Shown here in pieces: positions 8,715 through 17,306 of a stretch of 64,000 nt of DNA (position 1 is its first letter; each line of letters starts with the position of its first letter). Source of the stretch: Bog-473 sp963766995 (lineage in GTDB: Bacteria; Actinomycetota; Acidimicrobiia; Acidimicrobiales; RAAP-2); NCBI GenBank assembly GCA_963766995.1, contig CAVYCE010000003.1, positions 1-64,000 of the forward strand, given 5' to 3'. The notes beneath the pieces were generated by a model that saw only the letters and a program-made list of their open reading frames with translations, was not told where the DNA came from and searched no databases. The translations under genes and the position numbers were made by a program.

Positions 8715-9937
8715 GACCCCTTCGCCGCCTCGGAGCCGGGGCCCTGCTTGGCCGACCAGGTGGCCACGCCCAGGCCCCACAGCCGCACGAAACCTTCGGC
8801 ATCGGCGTGGCGGAACGTGTCCGACGCGTCATAGGTGGCCAAACCGTGGTCATAGAGGGCTACGGGACTGCGCCGGCCAACCACGGTGCAGGTGCCGGGC
8901 GCGGCAAAGCGCAGCCGGACCTCGCCGGTGACGTGGCGCTGGGAGGAGGCGATGAAGGCGTCCAGCGCATTCTTGAGCGGGGAGAACCACAACCCGTCGT
9001 AGACCAGCTCGGACCAGCGCGGCTCGAGGCGGGCCTTCTCGTGGTGCAGGTCACGCTCGAGGGTGAGGTCCTCCAGATCGGAGTGGGCGATGGTCAGCGC
9101 CAGCGCGGCCGGGCACTCGTAGACCTCGCGGCTCTTGATGCCAACACGGCGGTTCTCCACCATGTCGAGGCGGCCGAAGCCACGACTGCCGGCCAGGCGG
9201 CCGATCTTGGCAATGAGGGGCTCGGGGTCGAGGGACTCGCCGTCCAGCGACACCGGTACGCCTGACTCGAAGCCGACAATCACTTCGACCGGCTCAGTCT
9301 CGGTGGCCCGGGTCAATGTGTAGACGTCGTCCGGTGCGGGAGCCCACGGGTCCTCAATGGCACCACATTCGATGGCCTTACCCCACAGGTTGTCGTCGAT
9401 GGAATACACCTTGTCCTTGGTGACAGTGATGGGGATCTCCCACTTCTCCGCCAGGTCGACGCACTCCTCCCGGGTCAGGCCCCACACTCGGGCCGGGGCG
9501 TAGATGCCGAGGTCAGGTGCCAGGGCCCGTGTCCCCACCTCGAAGCGCACCTGGTCATTGCCCTTGCCGGTGCAGCCGTGCCCGATGGCGGTGGCGCCAT
9601 GCCGCCGCGCCTCCGCCACCAGGTGGCGGACAATCACCGGCCGCGACAGCGCGGAGACGAGGGGGTACTTGCCTTCGTAACGGGCATTGGCCTGCAGGGC
9701 CGGCACGCAGAACTGCTCGGCCATCTCCTGGCGGGCGTCGATGACTACCGCCTCGACGGCACCGGCCGCCAGGGCCCGCGCCCGGATGGCGTCCCAGTCC
9801 TCGCCGCCCTTCTCGGCCGCCTGGCCCACGTTGACGGCCACGGCCACCACTTCGACCCCCTCGTTCTCGATGAGCCAACGCACGGCCACCGACGTGTCGA
9901 GTCCCCCGCTGTATGCCAGCGCTACCCGCTCAGCCAT
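8711..9937 (-). CDS. argG: Argininosuccinate synthase
   Basis: Joins citrulline and aspartate with ATP to form argininosuccinate. The 408 residues begin with the PP-loop ATP motif AYSGGLDTS, followed by the GCTGKGNDQ region and the SIDDNLWG segment typical of type 1 ArgG. The 78-bp gap to argR upstream is the widest in the operon and contains no ARG-box-like palindrome that I can see, so argG is probably read through from argC. The stop codon overlaps the argH start. Confidence 0.97.
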   Translation of the reverse strand: MAERVALAYSGGLDTSVAVRWLIENEGVEVVAVAVNVGQAAEKGGEDWDAIRARALAAGAVEAVVIDARQEMAEQFCVPALQANARYEGKYPLVSALSRPVIVRHLVAEARRHGATAIGHGCTGKGNDQVRFEVGTRALAPDLGIYAPARVWGLTREECVDLAEKWEIPITVTKDKVYSIDDNLWGKAIECGAIEDPWAPAPDDVYTLTRATETEPVEVIVGFESGVPVSLDGESLDPEPLIAKIGRLAGSRGFGRLDMVENRRVGIKSREVYECPAALALTIAHSDLEDLTLERDLHHEKARLEPRWSELVYDGLWFSPLKNALDAFIASSQRHVTGEVRLRFAAPGTCTVVGRRSPVALYDHGLATYDASDTFRHADAEGFVRLWGLGVATWSAKQGPGSEAAKGS

Positions 9938-10015
9938 GTTCGTTCCTTCCCTTACCTCTGTGATCAGCCAACTCTGAAACCCCAGCCATTGAAACCGTGT
10001 CTATCGGACTCTGTG

Positions 10016-10537
10016 TCAGGCGTGGTCGCGCCCGTTGGCGATGCCGGACACATCCCGTAGGCGATCGGCCATGGCCTGGCCTCCCACCTCCTCGTCGACG
10101 ATCACCAGCACGGTGTCGTCGCCCGCCACGGTGCCGATGATGGCGTCCATCCCGCTCCGATCGAGCGCCGAGCCTACGACGTGGGCTGACCCCGGTGGTG
10201 TACGAAGGACCACCAGGTTGCCTGAGTGGTTCAACTCGACCACCCACTCCCCCAGCACCCGGCGCAGGTGGTCCTCGGGGGCGATCTGGTGCACTGGGAG
10301 TTCCGGTAATGCGTAGGCCGTATCGCCGCCGGGCAGGCGAACCTTCACCGCCCCCAGGTCTTCGAGGTCGCGCGACACCGTGGTCTGCGTGGCCTCCACG
10401 CCTTGTTCGGCCAGGAGCGTCACCAGCTGGCCCTGACTGGTCACAGCCTGCGTCTCCAGCAACTTGGTGATGCGGTGCTGCCGCTGGTTCTTGGTCAGGC
10501 GGCCACTGCTGGCTCCAGTGCTGGCCCCGTTGCTCAC
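10016..10537 (-). CDS. argR: Arginine repressor ArgR
   Basis: Arginine-dependent transcription factor expected to repress this operon. The 173 residues show the winged-helix N-terminus (about 20-85, with TQTTVSRDLEDLGAVKV as recognition region) and the C-terminal hexamerisation and arginine-binding domain with GTVAGDDTVLVI. The longest frame runs to 10675 through the end of argF; I chose the GTG at 10537 because it overlaps the argF stop (GTGA) and gives a normal family length. Its likely target is the palindrome at 15761-15784 before argC. Placement between argF and argG matches mycobacteria and other Actinobacteria. Confidence 0.93.
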   Translation of the reverse strand: MSNGASTGASSGRLTKNQRQHRITKLLETQAVTSQGQLVTLLAEQGVEATQTTVSRDLEDLGAVKVRLPGGDTAYALPELPVHQIAPEDHLRRVLGEWVVELNHSGNLVVLRTPPGSAHVVGSALDRSGMDAIIGTVAGDDTVLVIVDEEVGGQAMADRLRDVSGIANGRDHA

Positions 10538-11463
10538 GACGGCCCCGATTCGATGGACCACGACAGGATGCCGTGCATGGCCGTGCGCCGGTGAGCGGCT
10601 TGGGTCCAGACCACGCTGTGCTTGCCCTCCAGCACCGAGTCTGAGATCTCCTCGCCCCGGTGGGCCGGCAGGCAATGCAGCACCATCACGTCGGGGGCGG
10701 CCTCAGCCACTAACGCATCGTCGATGGTGAAGCCGTTGAAGGCGGCCAGACGCGCCGCCCGCTCGTCCTCCTGGCCCATGCTGGTCCACACGTCGGTGTA
10801 CAGCGCGTCGGCACCCGACGCCGCGTCGGCCGGATTGTTGGTGAGGCGGACCGCGCCGCCCCGACCCATGCGCGCCGCGTACTGCGACAGGGAGGTGAGC
10901 TCCTCCGCCGAAAAGTCATAACCAGCCGGCGAGGCAATCCGGACATCCATGCCTTCGGCCAGCGCCGCCTTGGCCAGCGAGCGCGCCATGTTGTTGGCAT
11001 CGCCGATGTAGGCCAACGAGCGACCGGCCAGCGAACCCAGACGCTCGCGCAACGTGATGACATCGGCGAAGGCCTGGCAGGGGTGGGCCGCGTCGGAGAG
11101 CAAATTGATCACGGGCACGTCGAAGCCACCGGCATTCAGGGCGGCGGCCATGCGCAACAACAGCCCGTGGTCGAAGACGCGGGCGCACAGAATGCGGTGG
11201 TAACAGGCCAATGTGCGGGCCACGTCCTCGGCCGATTCACGCGTATCGAGACCCACTTCGGTGCCCTGTATGTAGATGGGGTGTCCACCCAGGCCGACGG
11301 TGGCCATCTCGGTGGAGTTCCGGGTGCGGGCGGACGGCTTCTCGAACAGCAGGGCCACGCCGAACCCGGCCAGCACCGGGCCGACCGAATCGCTGACGGC
11401 GAGGGTCAAGATTCGCTCGAAGTCAGCGGGTGAGAGATCGTCGATATCAAGCAGATGGGGCAT
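10534..11463 (-). CDS. argF: Ornithine carbamoyltransferase (anabolic)
   Basis: Transfers the carbamoyl group from carbamoyl phosphate to ornithine, giving citrulline. The 309 residues carry the carbamoyl-phosphate motif SARTRNS, the HPCQAFADV motif and the ornithine loop HCLPAHRGEE. The neighbours argD and argR and the absence of arcA or arcC genes support a biosynthetic rather than catabolic role. It shares carbamoyl phosphate with pyrB; the carAB genes lie at 53973-58392. Confidence 0.96.
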   Translation of the reverse strand: MPHLLDIDDLSPADFERILTLAVSDSVGPVLAGFGVALLFEKPSARTRNSTEMATVGLGGHPIYIQGTEVGLDTRESAEDVARTLACYHRILCARVFDHGLLLRMAAALNAGGFDVPVINLLSDAAHPCQAFADVITLRERLGSLAGRSLAYIGDANNMARSLAKAALAEGMDVRIASPAGYDFSAEELTSLSQYAARMGRGGAVRLTNNPADAASGADALYTDVWTSMGQEDERAARLAAFNGFTIDDALVAEAAPDVMVLHCLPAHRGEEISDSVLEGKHSVVWTQAAHRRTAMHGILSWSIESGPS

Positions 11464-11466
11464 GGC

Positions 11467-12663
11467 TCAGACCGCCGCTTCGCTGGTGGCGAGCTCCGAA
11501 AGCACGGACTCGAGAATGTGCAGCGCTTCAGCCACTTCGGCCTCGGTCACCAGCAGCGGTGGAGCCACCCGCACCGCATCGGGCCGCACCGCGTTGACCA
11601 GCAGGCCTTGCCCGAGGGCAGCAGCAGACACTTCCTTGGCCATCGGCTTGTCCAGCTGCGCGGCCAGCAACAGGCCGGCGCCCCGGACCGACACCACCCC
11701 GGGCAGCGCGGCCAGACCGGCCGACAGCACCGCACCTTGCTGCTGGGCGCGGGTACATACGTCCTCGGCCTCCATCACAGCCAGGGTGGCACGCGCTGCG
11801 GCCAGCGCCAGCGGCTGACCGCCGAAGGTGGACCCGTGATCGCCGGGTCCGAACGCAGCCGCCACCTCGGCCCGGGCCCAGCAGGCACCCACCGGCATGC
11901 CGTTGCCCAAGGCCTTGGCCATGGTCACCACATCGGGCTCCAGCCCCTGGGCCTGGAAGGCGAACCAATGGCCGGTCCGGCCGAGGCCGGTCTGCACTTC
12001 GTCCAGCATGAGGAGGGCGTTGCGTTCGGTGCACAGTGCCCGAATGGCACCGAGGTAGTCGGAGCTCGGCACCACCACGCCGCCTTCACCCTGCAGGGGC
12101 TCAAGCAACACCGCCGCCACCGTCTCGCCATCCATGGCCTTGTCGAGCGCGTCGACGTCGTCGTAGGGCACGTGAATGAAGCCTTCGGGCAGCGGCAGGA
12201 ACGGCGCCTGCTTCTCGGGTTGGCCGGTGGCCGTGAGCGTGGCCAGGGTCCGGCCGTGGAATGAGTTCTCGGTGCTGATGACCACGTGGCGACCAGGGCC
12301 CGCCCAGCGCCGGGCCAGTTTCAGCGCGCACTCGTTGGCCTCCGCCCCCGAGTTGGAGAAGAACACCTGCCCGCCGGCTTGGCCCGTGCCGCCGTTGATG
12401 AGCCGGTCCAGCGTGAGGGCCACTTCGGGCGCCAGCGTGTTGCCGTAGAGATTGGAGACGTGGCTGAGGGTGCGGGCCTGCTCGGCCACGGCGTCAGCCA
12501 CCACCGGATGGGCGTGACCCAGCGACACCACGGCCAAGCCGGTGATGAAGTCCAGGTAGCCCTTGCCCTCGGCGTCGTAGAGCATGGTGCCCTCGCCGCG
12601 CACGAAGGTGGCCGGGGGTTCGGCATAAGTGCGCATCAAGGCGCGCCGATCGGGTGCGCTCAT
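11467..12663 (-). CDS. argD: Acetylornithine aminotransferase
   Basis: PLP-dependent class III aminotransferase converting N-acetylglutamate 5-semialdehyde to N-acetylornithine. In its 398 residues the cofactor-binding run DEVQTGLGRTG is followed by TMAKALGNGMP, which holds the Schiff-base lysine. The start overlaps the argB stop by 4 bp and the stop lies 3 bp before argF, so translation is probably coupled. ArgD enzymes can also act on succinyl-diaminopimelate in lysine synthesis; sequence alone does not settle that. Confidence 0.95.
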   Translation of the reverse strand: MSAPDRRALMRTYAEPPATFVRGEGTMLYDAEGKGYLDFITGLAVVSLGHAHPVVADAVAEQARTLSHVSNLYGNTLAPEVALTLDRLINGGTGQAGGQVFFSNSGAEANECALKLARRWAGPGRHVVISTENSFHGRTLATLTATGQPEKQAPFLPLPEGFIHVPYDDVDALDKAMDGETVAAVLLEPLQGEGGVVVPSSDYLGAIRALCTERNALLMLDEVQTGLGRTGHWFAFQAQGLEPDVVTMAKALGNGMPVGACWARAEVAAAFGPGDHGSTFGGQPLALAAARATLAVMEAEDVCTRAQQQGAVLSAGLAALPGVVSVRGAGLLLAAQLDKPMAKEVSAAALGQGLLVNAVRPDAVRVAPPLLVTEAEVAEALHILESVLSELATSEAAV

Positions 12664-13568
12664 GGGCTCTCCGTTCCTTCACTGACCATGGTGCCCACAC
12701 CCGAGTCGGTGAAGAGCTCGAGCAGCAAAGCGTGGGGGACGCGGCCATCGAGGATGTGGGCCCTTGGCACTCCGGAGCGCACCGCTTCGGCGCAGGCTTC
12801 GACCTTGGGCACCATGCCGCCGCCGGCGGCCCCGCTCTTGAGCATCTCGTCCACCATGGCTACCGTCGCCTGTCCGATGTGTGAAGCGGGATCGTTGGGG
12901 TCGGCCCGCAATCCCTCGACATCGGTGAGAAAGATGAGCTTCTCCGCCTGCAGCGCCACGGCCAGTGCACCGGCCACCGTGTCGGCATTGATGTTGTAGG
13001 CCTGACCGGCGGCGTCGGCCCCAATGGTGGCCACCACGGGGATCAGCCCTTCGGCCACCAGGCGCTGCAACATGATGGGATCGACCACCGACACCGTGCC
13101 CACGAAACCGAGCTCGACGTCGCTCTGGGTGGCCGTGATGAGGTTGGCATCCTCGCCCGACATGCCAACGGCCAGCGGGCCGTGCACGTTGATGGCGGAC
13201 ACGATGTCGCGATTGACCTTGCCCACCAGGACCATGCGAGCGATATCGAGCGTGTCAGCATCGGTGACCCGAAGCCCGTTGCGGAACTCGGTCACCTTGC
13301 CCAAGCGCTCCATGAGGGCACCGATCTGCGGGCCACCGCCGTGCACCACCACGGGCAGCATGCCGACGGCACGCATCAGCACCACGTCCTGGGCAAACGA
13401 GGCCAAGGCCTCAGCCTCGCCCGGACCCTCAGAACCGTGCAGCGCATTGCCGCCGTACTTGACCACGACGATCTTGCCGAAGAAACGCCGGATGTACGGC
13501 AGCGCTTCCACGAGTAGTGAGGCCGTGTTCTGCGCGCTGCCGTTCTGTACTTCGCCGCCGGCCGTCAT
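12660..13568 (-). CDS. argB: Acetylglutamate kinase
   Basis: Phosphorylates N-acetylglutamate, usually the arginine-inhibited step. The 302 residues include KYGGNAL and VHGGGPQIG of the amino-acid kinase fold and the nucleotide-binding LTDVEGL region. The longest frame reaches 13847, but the ATG at 13568 overlaps the argJ stop (ATGA) and restores family length. The N-terminal helix before VVVKYGG (residues about 1-30) is the part that mediates hexamer formation in arginine-sensitive enzymes, so feedback control is likely. Confidence 0.95.
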   Translation of the reverse strand: MTAGGEVQNGSAQNTASLLVEALPYIRRFFGKIVVVKYGGNALHGSEGPGEAEALASFAQDVVLMRAVGMLPVVVHGGGPQIGALMERLGKVTEFRNGLRVTDADTLDIARMVLVGKVNRDIVSAINVHGPLAVGMSGEDANLITATQSDVELGFVGTVSVVDPIMLQRLVAEGLIPVVATIGADAAGQAYNINADTVAGALAVALQAEKLIFLTDVEGLRADPNDPASHIGQATVAMVDEMLKSGAAGGGMVPKVEACAEAVRSGVPRAHILDGRVPHALLLELFTDSGVGTMVSEGTESP

Positions 13569-14734
13569 GACGTGGTCCTGTTCTCGTCGATGTAGCCATA
13601 GCCCAGGTCGGTGCTCAGCACCGCACCCGTTCCAGTGCCCATTCCCAGATCGCACGTGATCTCGATGTGGCGTCCGGCCATGTGGGTGGCCACGGCTGCG
13701 GCATCGTGGGCCAGGGCGACCCCGCCCAGGCAGACCGGGATGCCGCCGTAGGCCACGGTCACCGAGTCGATGTCGAAGGCCACACCGGCCGATCCCAGTT
13801 CGCTCACTACCCGGCCCCAGTAGGGGTCCTCCCCGTTGAGCGAGCACTGCACCAGCTGCGAATCGGCCACCTTGCGAGCGGCCTGATGGGCCTCGGCGTC
13901 AGACGCTGCTCCCACCACCTTGATGTGCGAGACCTTGGTGGCACCTTCGGCATCGTTGACCATCTGCTCGGCCAACGAGATGCACACGTGCGACAGGGCG
14001 TCGGTCAGGGCATCAAGCGATGGGCTCGCTCCCGCGCCACTGGCCAGTACCAGCACGGTGTCGTTGGTGGACGTGCAGCCGTCCACCGACATGACATTGA
14101 AGGAGACGTCGACGGCCGCCTTCAAGGCCTTCTGCAAGGTGGCGGCATCGACTTGGGCGTCGGTGGTGCACAGCGCCAACATGGTGGCCATGTTGGGCGC
14201 CAGCATCGCCGCTCCCTTGGCCATCGCACCGACAGAGAAGCCGTCACCGTGCACCAACGCCTCCTTGGGCACGGTGTCGGTGGTCATGATGGCCCGAGCA
14301 GCCGCTTCCGCCGCCGGCCGGCCATCAGCGCGCCCGCCGACAATGCCGGGGATGTGTGGTGCCGCCACATTGATGGGAAAGGGGATGCCGATCAGTCCGG
14401 TCTGGCAGACGAGGATCTCGTGCGGATCAGCACCGACGCCGTGAGCCGCCAGTTGACACAGTTGAATGGCCGAGTCCCGACCCGGCCCACCCGTGGCGGC
14501 GTTGGCATTGCCCGACGTGAGGATGACGCCGGCCGCCAAGCCACCAGTCTTTTCAAGATGGGCCCGACTGACTTGCACGGGCGCCGCCGCAGCCAGATTC
14601 GATGTGAACACGCCAGCCGCCGGCACTGCCTTCCCATCGGACGTGGCCACCACCGCCACATCGGGCACGCCGCTGGCCTTGATGCCGGCTGATCCTCCAG
14701 CCGCCACGAAGCCCTTCGATGCGGTCACGCTCAT
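13565..14734 (-). CDS. argJ: Bifunctional ornithine acetyltransferase / N-acetylglutamate synthase
   Basis: Recycles the acetyl group from N-acetylornithine to glutamate and may also make N-acetylglutamate from acetyl-CoA. The 389-residue precursor is expected to cleave itself between Ala and Thr in the conserved NMATMLA segment (within APNMATMLALCTTDA), giving alpha and beta chains. The start at 14734 overlaps the argC stop (ATGA); the longer frame upstream reads into argC. Because no separate argA or argE lies in the operon, the cyclic acetyl pathway is the one encoded here. Confidence 0.95.
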   Translation of the reverse strand: MSVTASKGFVAAGGSAGIKASGVPDVAVVATSDGKAVPAAGVFTSNLAAAAPVQVSRAHLEKTGGLAAGVILTSGNANAATGGPGRDSAIQLCQLAAHGVGADPHEILVCQTGLIGIPFPINVAAPHIPGIVGGRADGRPAAEAAARAIMTTDTVPKEALVHGDGFSVGAMAKGAAMLAPNMATMLALCTTDAQVDAATLQKALKAAVDVSFNVMSVDGCTSTNDTVLVLASGAGASPSLDALTDALSHVCISLAEQMVNDAEGATKVSHIKVVGAASDAEAHQAARKVADSQLVQCSLNGEDPYWGRVVSELGSAGVAFDIDSVTVAYGGIPVCLGGVALAHDAAAVATHMAGRHIEITCDLGMGTGTGAVLSTDLGYGYIDENRTTS

Positions 14735-15750
14735 GGATACAGGCCCCCCATTGGTAGTCCGGCAGTCTCGGGCAGTCCGAGCGCCACGTTGGCACATTGC
14801 ACGGCTTGGCCCGATGCCCCCTTGACCAAATTGTCGAGTGCACAGAGCACGACGACCCAACCCGTGCGCGAGTCGACGCGGGCAGTCAGGTGGGCGCAGT
14901 TCGAACCCGAGGTGGCCTTGGTCGAGGGCGGTGCTTCGATTACCACGACAAACGGCTCGGCGTCGTAGGCCTCATGCAAGACCGAGAGCACCTGCTCCGT
15001 GGTCAGCGTCGCACCAGTCACCGGGCGGGCGTAACAGGTGGCCAAGATGCCCCGCACCATGGGGGCCAGGTGGGGCGTGAAGAGCAACTGGGCGCCGAGG
15101 ATCTGTTCCATTTCCGGGGTGTGCCGGTGGTCCAAGAGGCCATAGGCCGTGAAGTCCTCGTCGACGGTGCCGAAGTGCAGCGACTCCTTCGCTCCCCGTC
15201 CCGCTCCCGAGACGCCTGAGGCGGCATCGACGATGATGCCGCTCGACTCGATCAACCCGGACCGAAGCAGCGGGGCCAGCCCCAGCGACGCTGCGGTCGG
15301 GTAGCAGCCAGCGGCGGCGACCAGCGTGGCTCCGGGCAGATCGGCCCGGAACAACTCGGGCAGGCCGAACACGGCCTCGGACAGGAGTTCGGGAGCATGG
15401 TGCTCCTCGCCGTACCAGAGGGGGTAGAGCGAGGCCTCCTTCAGCCGAAAATCGGCGGCCAGGTCCACAATGAGCCCCACCTTGTCCCTCAATTCGGGCA
15501 CCAGGTGCTGGGACTGCCCGTGCGGCAGGGCACAAAAGACCAGGTCGAGACCGGTCAAGGCCTCGACCGACAGCGATTCGTACCGCAGGCCGGGGTAGGC
15601 CGCGGCCAGGGACGGGGAATGCTCGCCCACTACCTGGCCAGCATGGGAATGAGCCGACACCACGCCCACCTCAATGTCGGGATGGCCCGCCAAGAGTCGC
15701 AGCAGCTCCACGCCGGTGTAGCCGGACGCCCCGAGAATCCCCGCTTTCAT
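14731..15750 (-). CDS. argC: N-acetyl-gamma-glutamyl-phosphate reductase
   Basis: NADPH-dependent reduction of N-acetylglutamyl phosphate to the semialdehyde. The 339 residues begin with the Rossmann motif GASGYTG (7-13), and the catalytic Cys149 sits in AAGCYPT. It is the first gene of the eight-gene operon argC-J-B-D-F-R-G-H. No ribosome site precedes the ATG, and a -10 hexamer ends only 6 bp before it, so the mRNA is probably leaderless. See the regulatory entry at 15757-15784. Confidence 0.96.
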   Translation of the reverse strand: MKAGILGASGYTGVELLRLLAGHPDIEVGVVSAHSHAGQVVGEHSPSLAAAYPGLRYESLSVEALTGLDLVFCALPHGQSQHLVPELRDKVGLIVDLAADFRLKEASLYPLWYGEEHHAPELLSEAVFGLPELFRADLPGATLVAAAGCYPTAASLGLAPLLRSGLIESSGIIVDAASGVSGAGRGAKESLHFGTVDEDFTAYGLLDHRHTPEMEQILGAQLLFTPHLAPMVRGILATCYARPVTGATLTTEQVLSVLHEAYDAEPFVVVIEAPPSTKATSGSNCAHLTARVDSRTGWVVVLCALDNLVKGASGQAVQCANVALGLPETAGLPMGGLYP

Positions 15751-15756
15751 CGCATC

Positions 15757-15784
15757 AGTATACAGAAATCTGCATAGTCATGCA
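15757..15784 (-). promoter_or_regulatory. argC promoter overlapping ARG-box-like operator
   Basis: On the minus strand TATACT (complement of 15757-15762) is a near-consensus -10 element placed 6 bp before the argC ATG. Just upstream, TGCAT-N4-ATGCA (15771-15784) has the spacing of the E. coli ARG box (TGAAT-N4-ATTCA), and a weaker overlapping copy TGCAG-N4-CTGTA covers 15761-15774. Binding there would cover the region between -10 and -35. No good -35 hexamer is visible. Assignment to ArgR is inference from position and architecture. Confidence 0.6.
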
Positions 15785-15841
15785 TATAAACTCGTCGGTC
15801 CGCCCGGGACATTCCGGGACCTCAAGTGTCATTCTGAGCCC

Positions 15842-16210
15842 ATGTTCGACCACATCTCTCTCCAGGTGAAGGACGTCGCCGCCAGCCGGCATTTCTACGA
15901 GGTGGTGCTGGCGCCATTGGGCATGCGCCCGCTCTATGAAGATGGCGACGCGGTGGGCTTCTTCGGCCCGCACCTCGGAGCATTGTGGCTGGGACCGGCG
16001 GCGCGCCCCCAGGACGGCGAAGTCCATATCGCCTTCCGGGCGGCCGACCGCGATGTGGTCCGCGCTTTTCATGCCGCCGCCGTCAGCATCGGCGCAGAAG
16101 TGCTGCACGCACCCCGGATCTTCCCCGAATACGACGAGCATTATTTCGGTGCGTTCGTGCGTGATCCCGATGGTCACAACGTCGAAGCGGTCTGCAAGGA
16201 GCCGGAATAG
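15842..16210 (+). CDS. VOC-superfamily protein (glyoxalase/bleomycin-resistance fold)
   Basis: A 122-residue single VOC module, FDHISLQVKDVAASRHFYE to DPDGHNVEAVC. Metal-ligand positions typical of the fold are present: His4 near the start, His62 in DGEVHIAF and Glu115 in HNVEAV. Small proteins of this type include lyases, dioxygenase-like enzymes and antibiotic-binding proteins, so the substrate is open. It is divergent from argC, with 91 bp between the starts, and is followed by two hairpins before the ABC transporter genes. Confidence 0.8.
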   Translation: MFDHISLQVKDVAASRHFYEVVLAPLGMRPLYEDGDAVGFFGPHLGALWLGPAARPQDGEVHIAFRAADRDVVRAFHAAAVSIGAEVLHAPRIFPEYDEHYFGAFVRDPDGHNVEAVCKEPE

Positions 16211-16221
16211 CTCACCTCTGA

Positions 16222-16241
16222 TGGTGGGGCTAACCCCACCA
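16222..16241 (+). repeat. Perfect hairpin TGGTGGGGCTAACCCCACCA
   Basis: An 8-bp perfect stem with a CTAA loop begins 11 bp after the VOC stop codon. No T-run follows directly. It could protect the 3' end of the VOC mRNA or be the first stem of the structured leader ahead of the transporter gene. Confidence 0.5.
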
Positions 16242-16246
16242 ACAAG

Positions 16247-16280
16247 ACACCCGTAGGCGGCATTCTCGCCGGACGGGTGT
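16247..16280 (+). terminator. Intrinsic terminator or attenuator before the ABC transporter operon
   Basis: ACACCCGT (16247-16254) pairs with ACGGGTGT (16273-16280), with an inner GGCG/CGCC stem (16256-16259 with 16267-16270), followed by TTTCCTT. GGACGGGT (16271-16278), which includes most of the 3' arm, is also exactly complementary to ACCCGTCC (16315-16322), so a competing antiterminator stem can be drawn. Confidence 0.6.
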
Positions 16281-16344
16281 TTCCTTACCCTGAAAGCACG
16301 AGGGGAACAGGACAACCCGTCCTGCTCACAAGAGGAGCTTTCAG

Positions 16345-17283
16345 ATGATTGTTGCTCACGGATTGACCAAGCGCTACGCCAAGACCACGGCTGTCGACGA
16401 TTTGAGTTTCGCCGTCACACCCGGGGTGGTGACCGGCTTTCTCGGTCCCAATGGATCGGGCAAGTCCACCACCATGCGCATGATCATGGGACTGGACAAC
16501 CCCAGCGAAGGCCAGGCCTTCATTAACGGCATGCCGTATGCGCAATTGCGCTGGCCCCTGCGCGAAGTCGGTGCGCTGCTTGAGGCCAAGGCCTTTCACC
16601 CGGCTCGCACTGCGCACAATCACCTGCGCTGGCTGGCCCAGACCAACGACATCCCGATGTCACGCATTGACGAGGTGCTCGACATCGTCGGTCTGACATC
16701 GGTGGCCCATCAGAAAGCGGGCAAGTTCTCGCTCGGCATGGGACAGCGACTGGGCATTGCCGCCGCATTGCTGGGCGATCCGGGCGTGCTGCTCTTCGAT
16801 GAGCCTATCAATGGCCTCGACCCCGAGGGCATCCGTTGGGTCCGCTACCTGCTGCGCGATCTGGCCGCCCAGGGCCGCACCGTTTTCGTGTCCAGTCATC
16901 TCATTAACGAAATGGCGTTGACGGCCGAGCGCTTGGTCGTCATCGGACGAGGCCACCTGATCGCCGAGACCAGCGTGCGTGACTTCACCGCCCAGCACAC
17001 CATGGAGTCGGTGCGGGTGGTCAGTCCCATGACCGAGCTGTTCGTGGCCGCCCTCGATGACCTCGGCGCCTCCGTGTCCATGGAGGATGACGGTTCCATC
17101 ACGGCGACGGGCCTCTCTACGGCCGAAATCGGCGACATGGCTTCCCGGCGAGCGCTCACCATCCACGAGCTCTCGCCCAAGCGTGGTTCATTGGAGGACG
17201 CCTTCATGGAACTCACCCATGACGAGGTCGAGTACCGCTCCCCCGCTTTCGAAGCCGATATGGCCGCTCAAGCCTCCCGCTAG
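16345..17283 (+). CDS. ABC transporter ATP-binding protein (DRA/BcrA-type exporter)
   Basis: Cytoplasmic ATPase of 312 residues that would energise the membrane protein encoded next. Walker A GPNGSGKST, signature FSLGMGQRLG and Walker B VLLFDEP are intact, and the C-terminal 80 residues are the extension typical of bacitracin- and lantibiotic-type exporters. A GAGGAG ribosome site lies about 8 bp before the ATG. It heads a four-gene set (ATPase, permease, histidine kinase, response regulator), an arrangement common for drug or envelope-stress export with dedicated sensing. The cargo is unknown. Confidence 0.9.
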   Translation: MIVAHGLTKRYAKTTAVDDLSFAVTPGVVTGFLGPNGSGKSTTMRMIMGLDNPSEGQAFINGMPYAQLRWPLREVGALLEAKAFHPARTAHNHLRWLAQTNDIPMSRIDEVLDIVGLTSVAHQKAGKFSLGMGQRLGIAAALLGDPGVLLFDEPINGLDPEGIRWVRYLLRDLAAQGRTVFVSSHLINEMALTAERLVVIGRGHLIAETSVRDFTAQHTMESVRVVSPMTELFVAALDDLGASVSMEDDGSITATGLSTAEIGDMASRRALTIHELSPKRGSLEDAFMELTHDEVEYRSPAFEADMAAQASR

Positions 17284-17306
17284 TCCGACTCCATGAAAGG
17301 AACGAT

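Noticed and set aside
9938..10015. Second ARG box before argG
   Set aside because: No TGCAT-N4-ATGCA or TGAAT-N4-ATTCA-like dyad is present in the gap.
13667..14692. 341-residue plus-strand frame opposite argJ
   Set aside because: Antisense shadow of a well-defined ArgJ; its His/Arg/Gly-rich composition is typical of GC-rich shadows.
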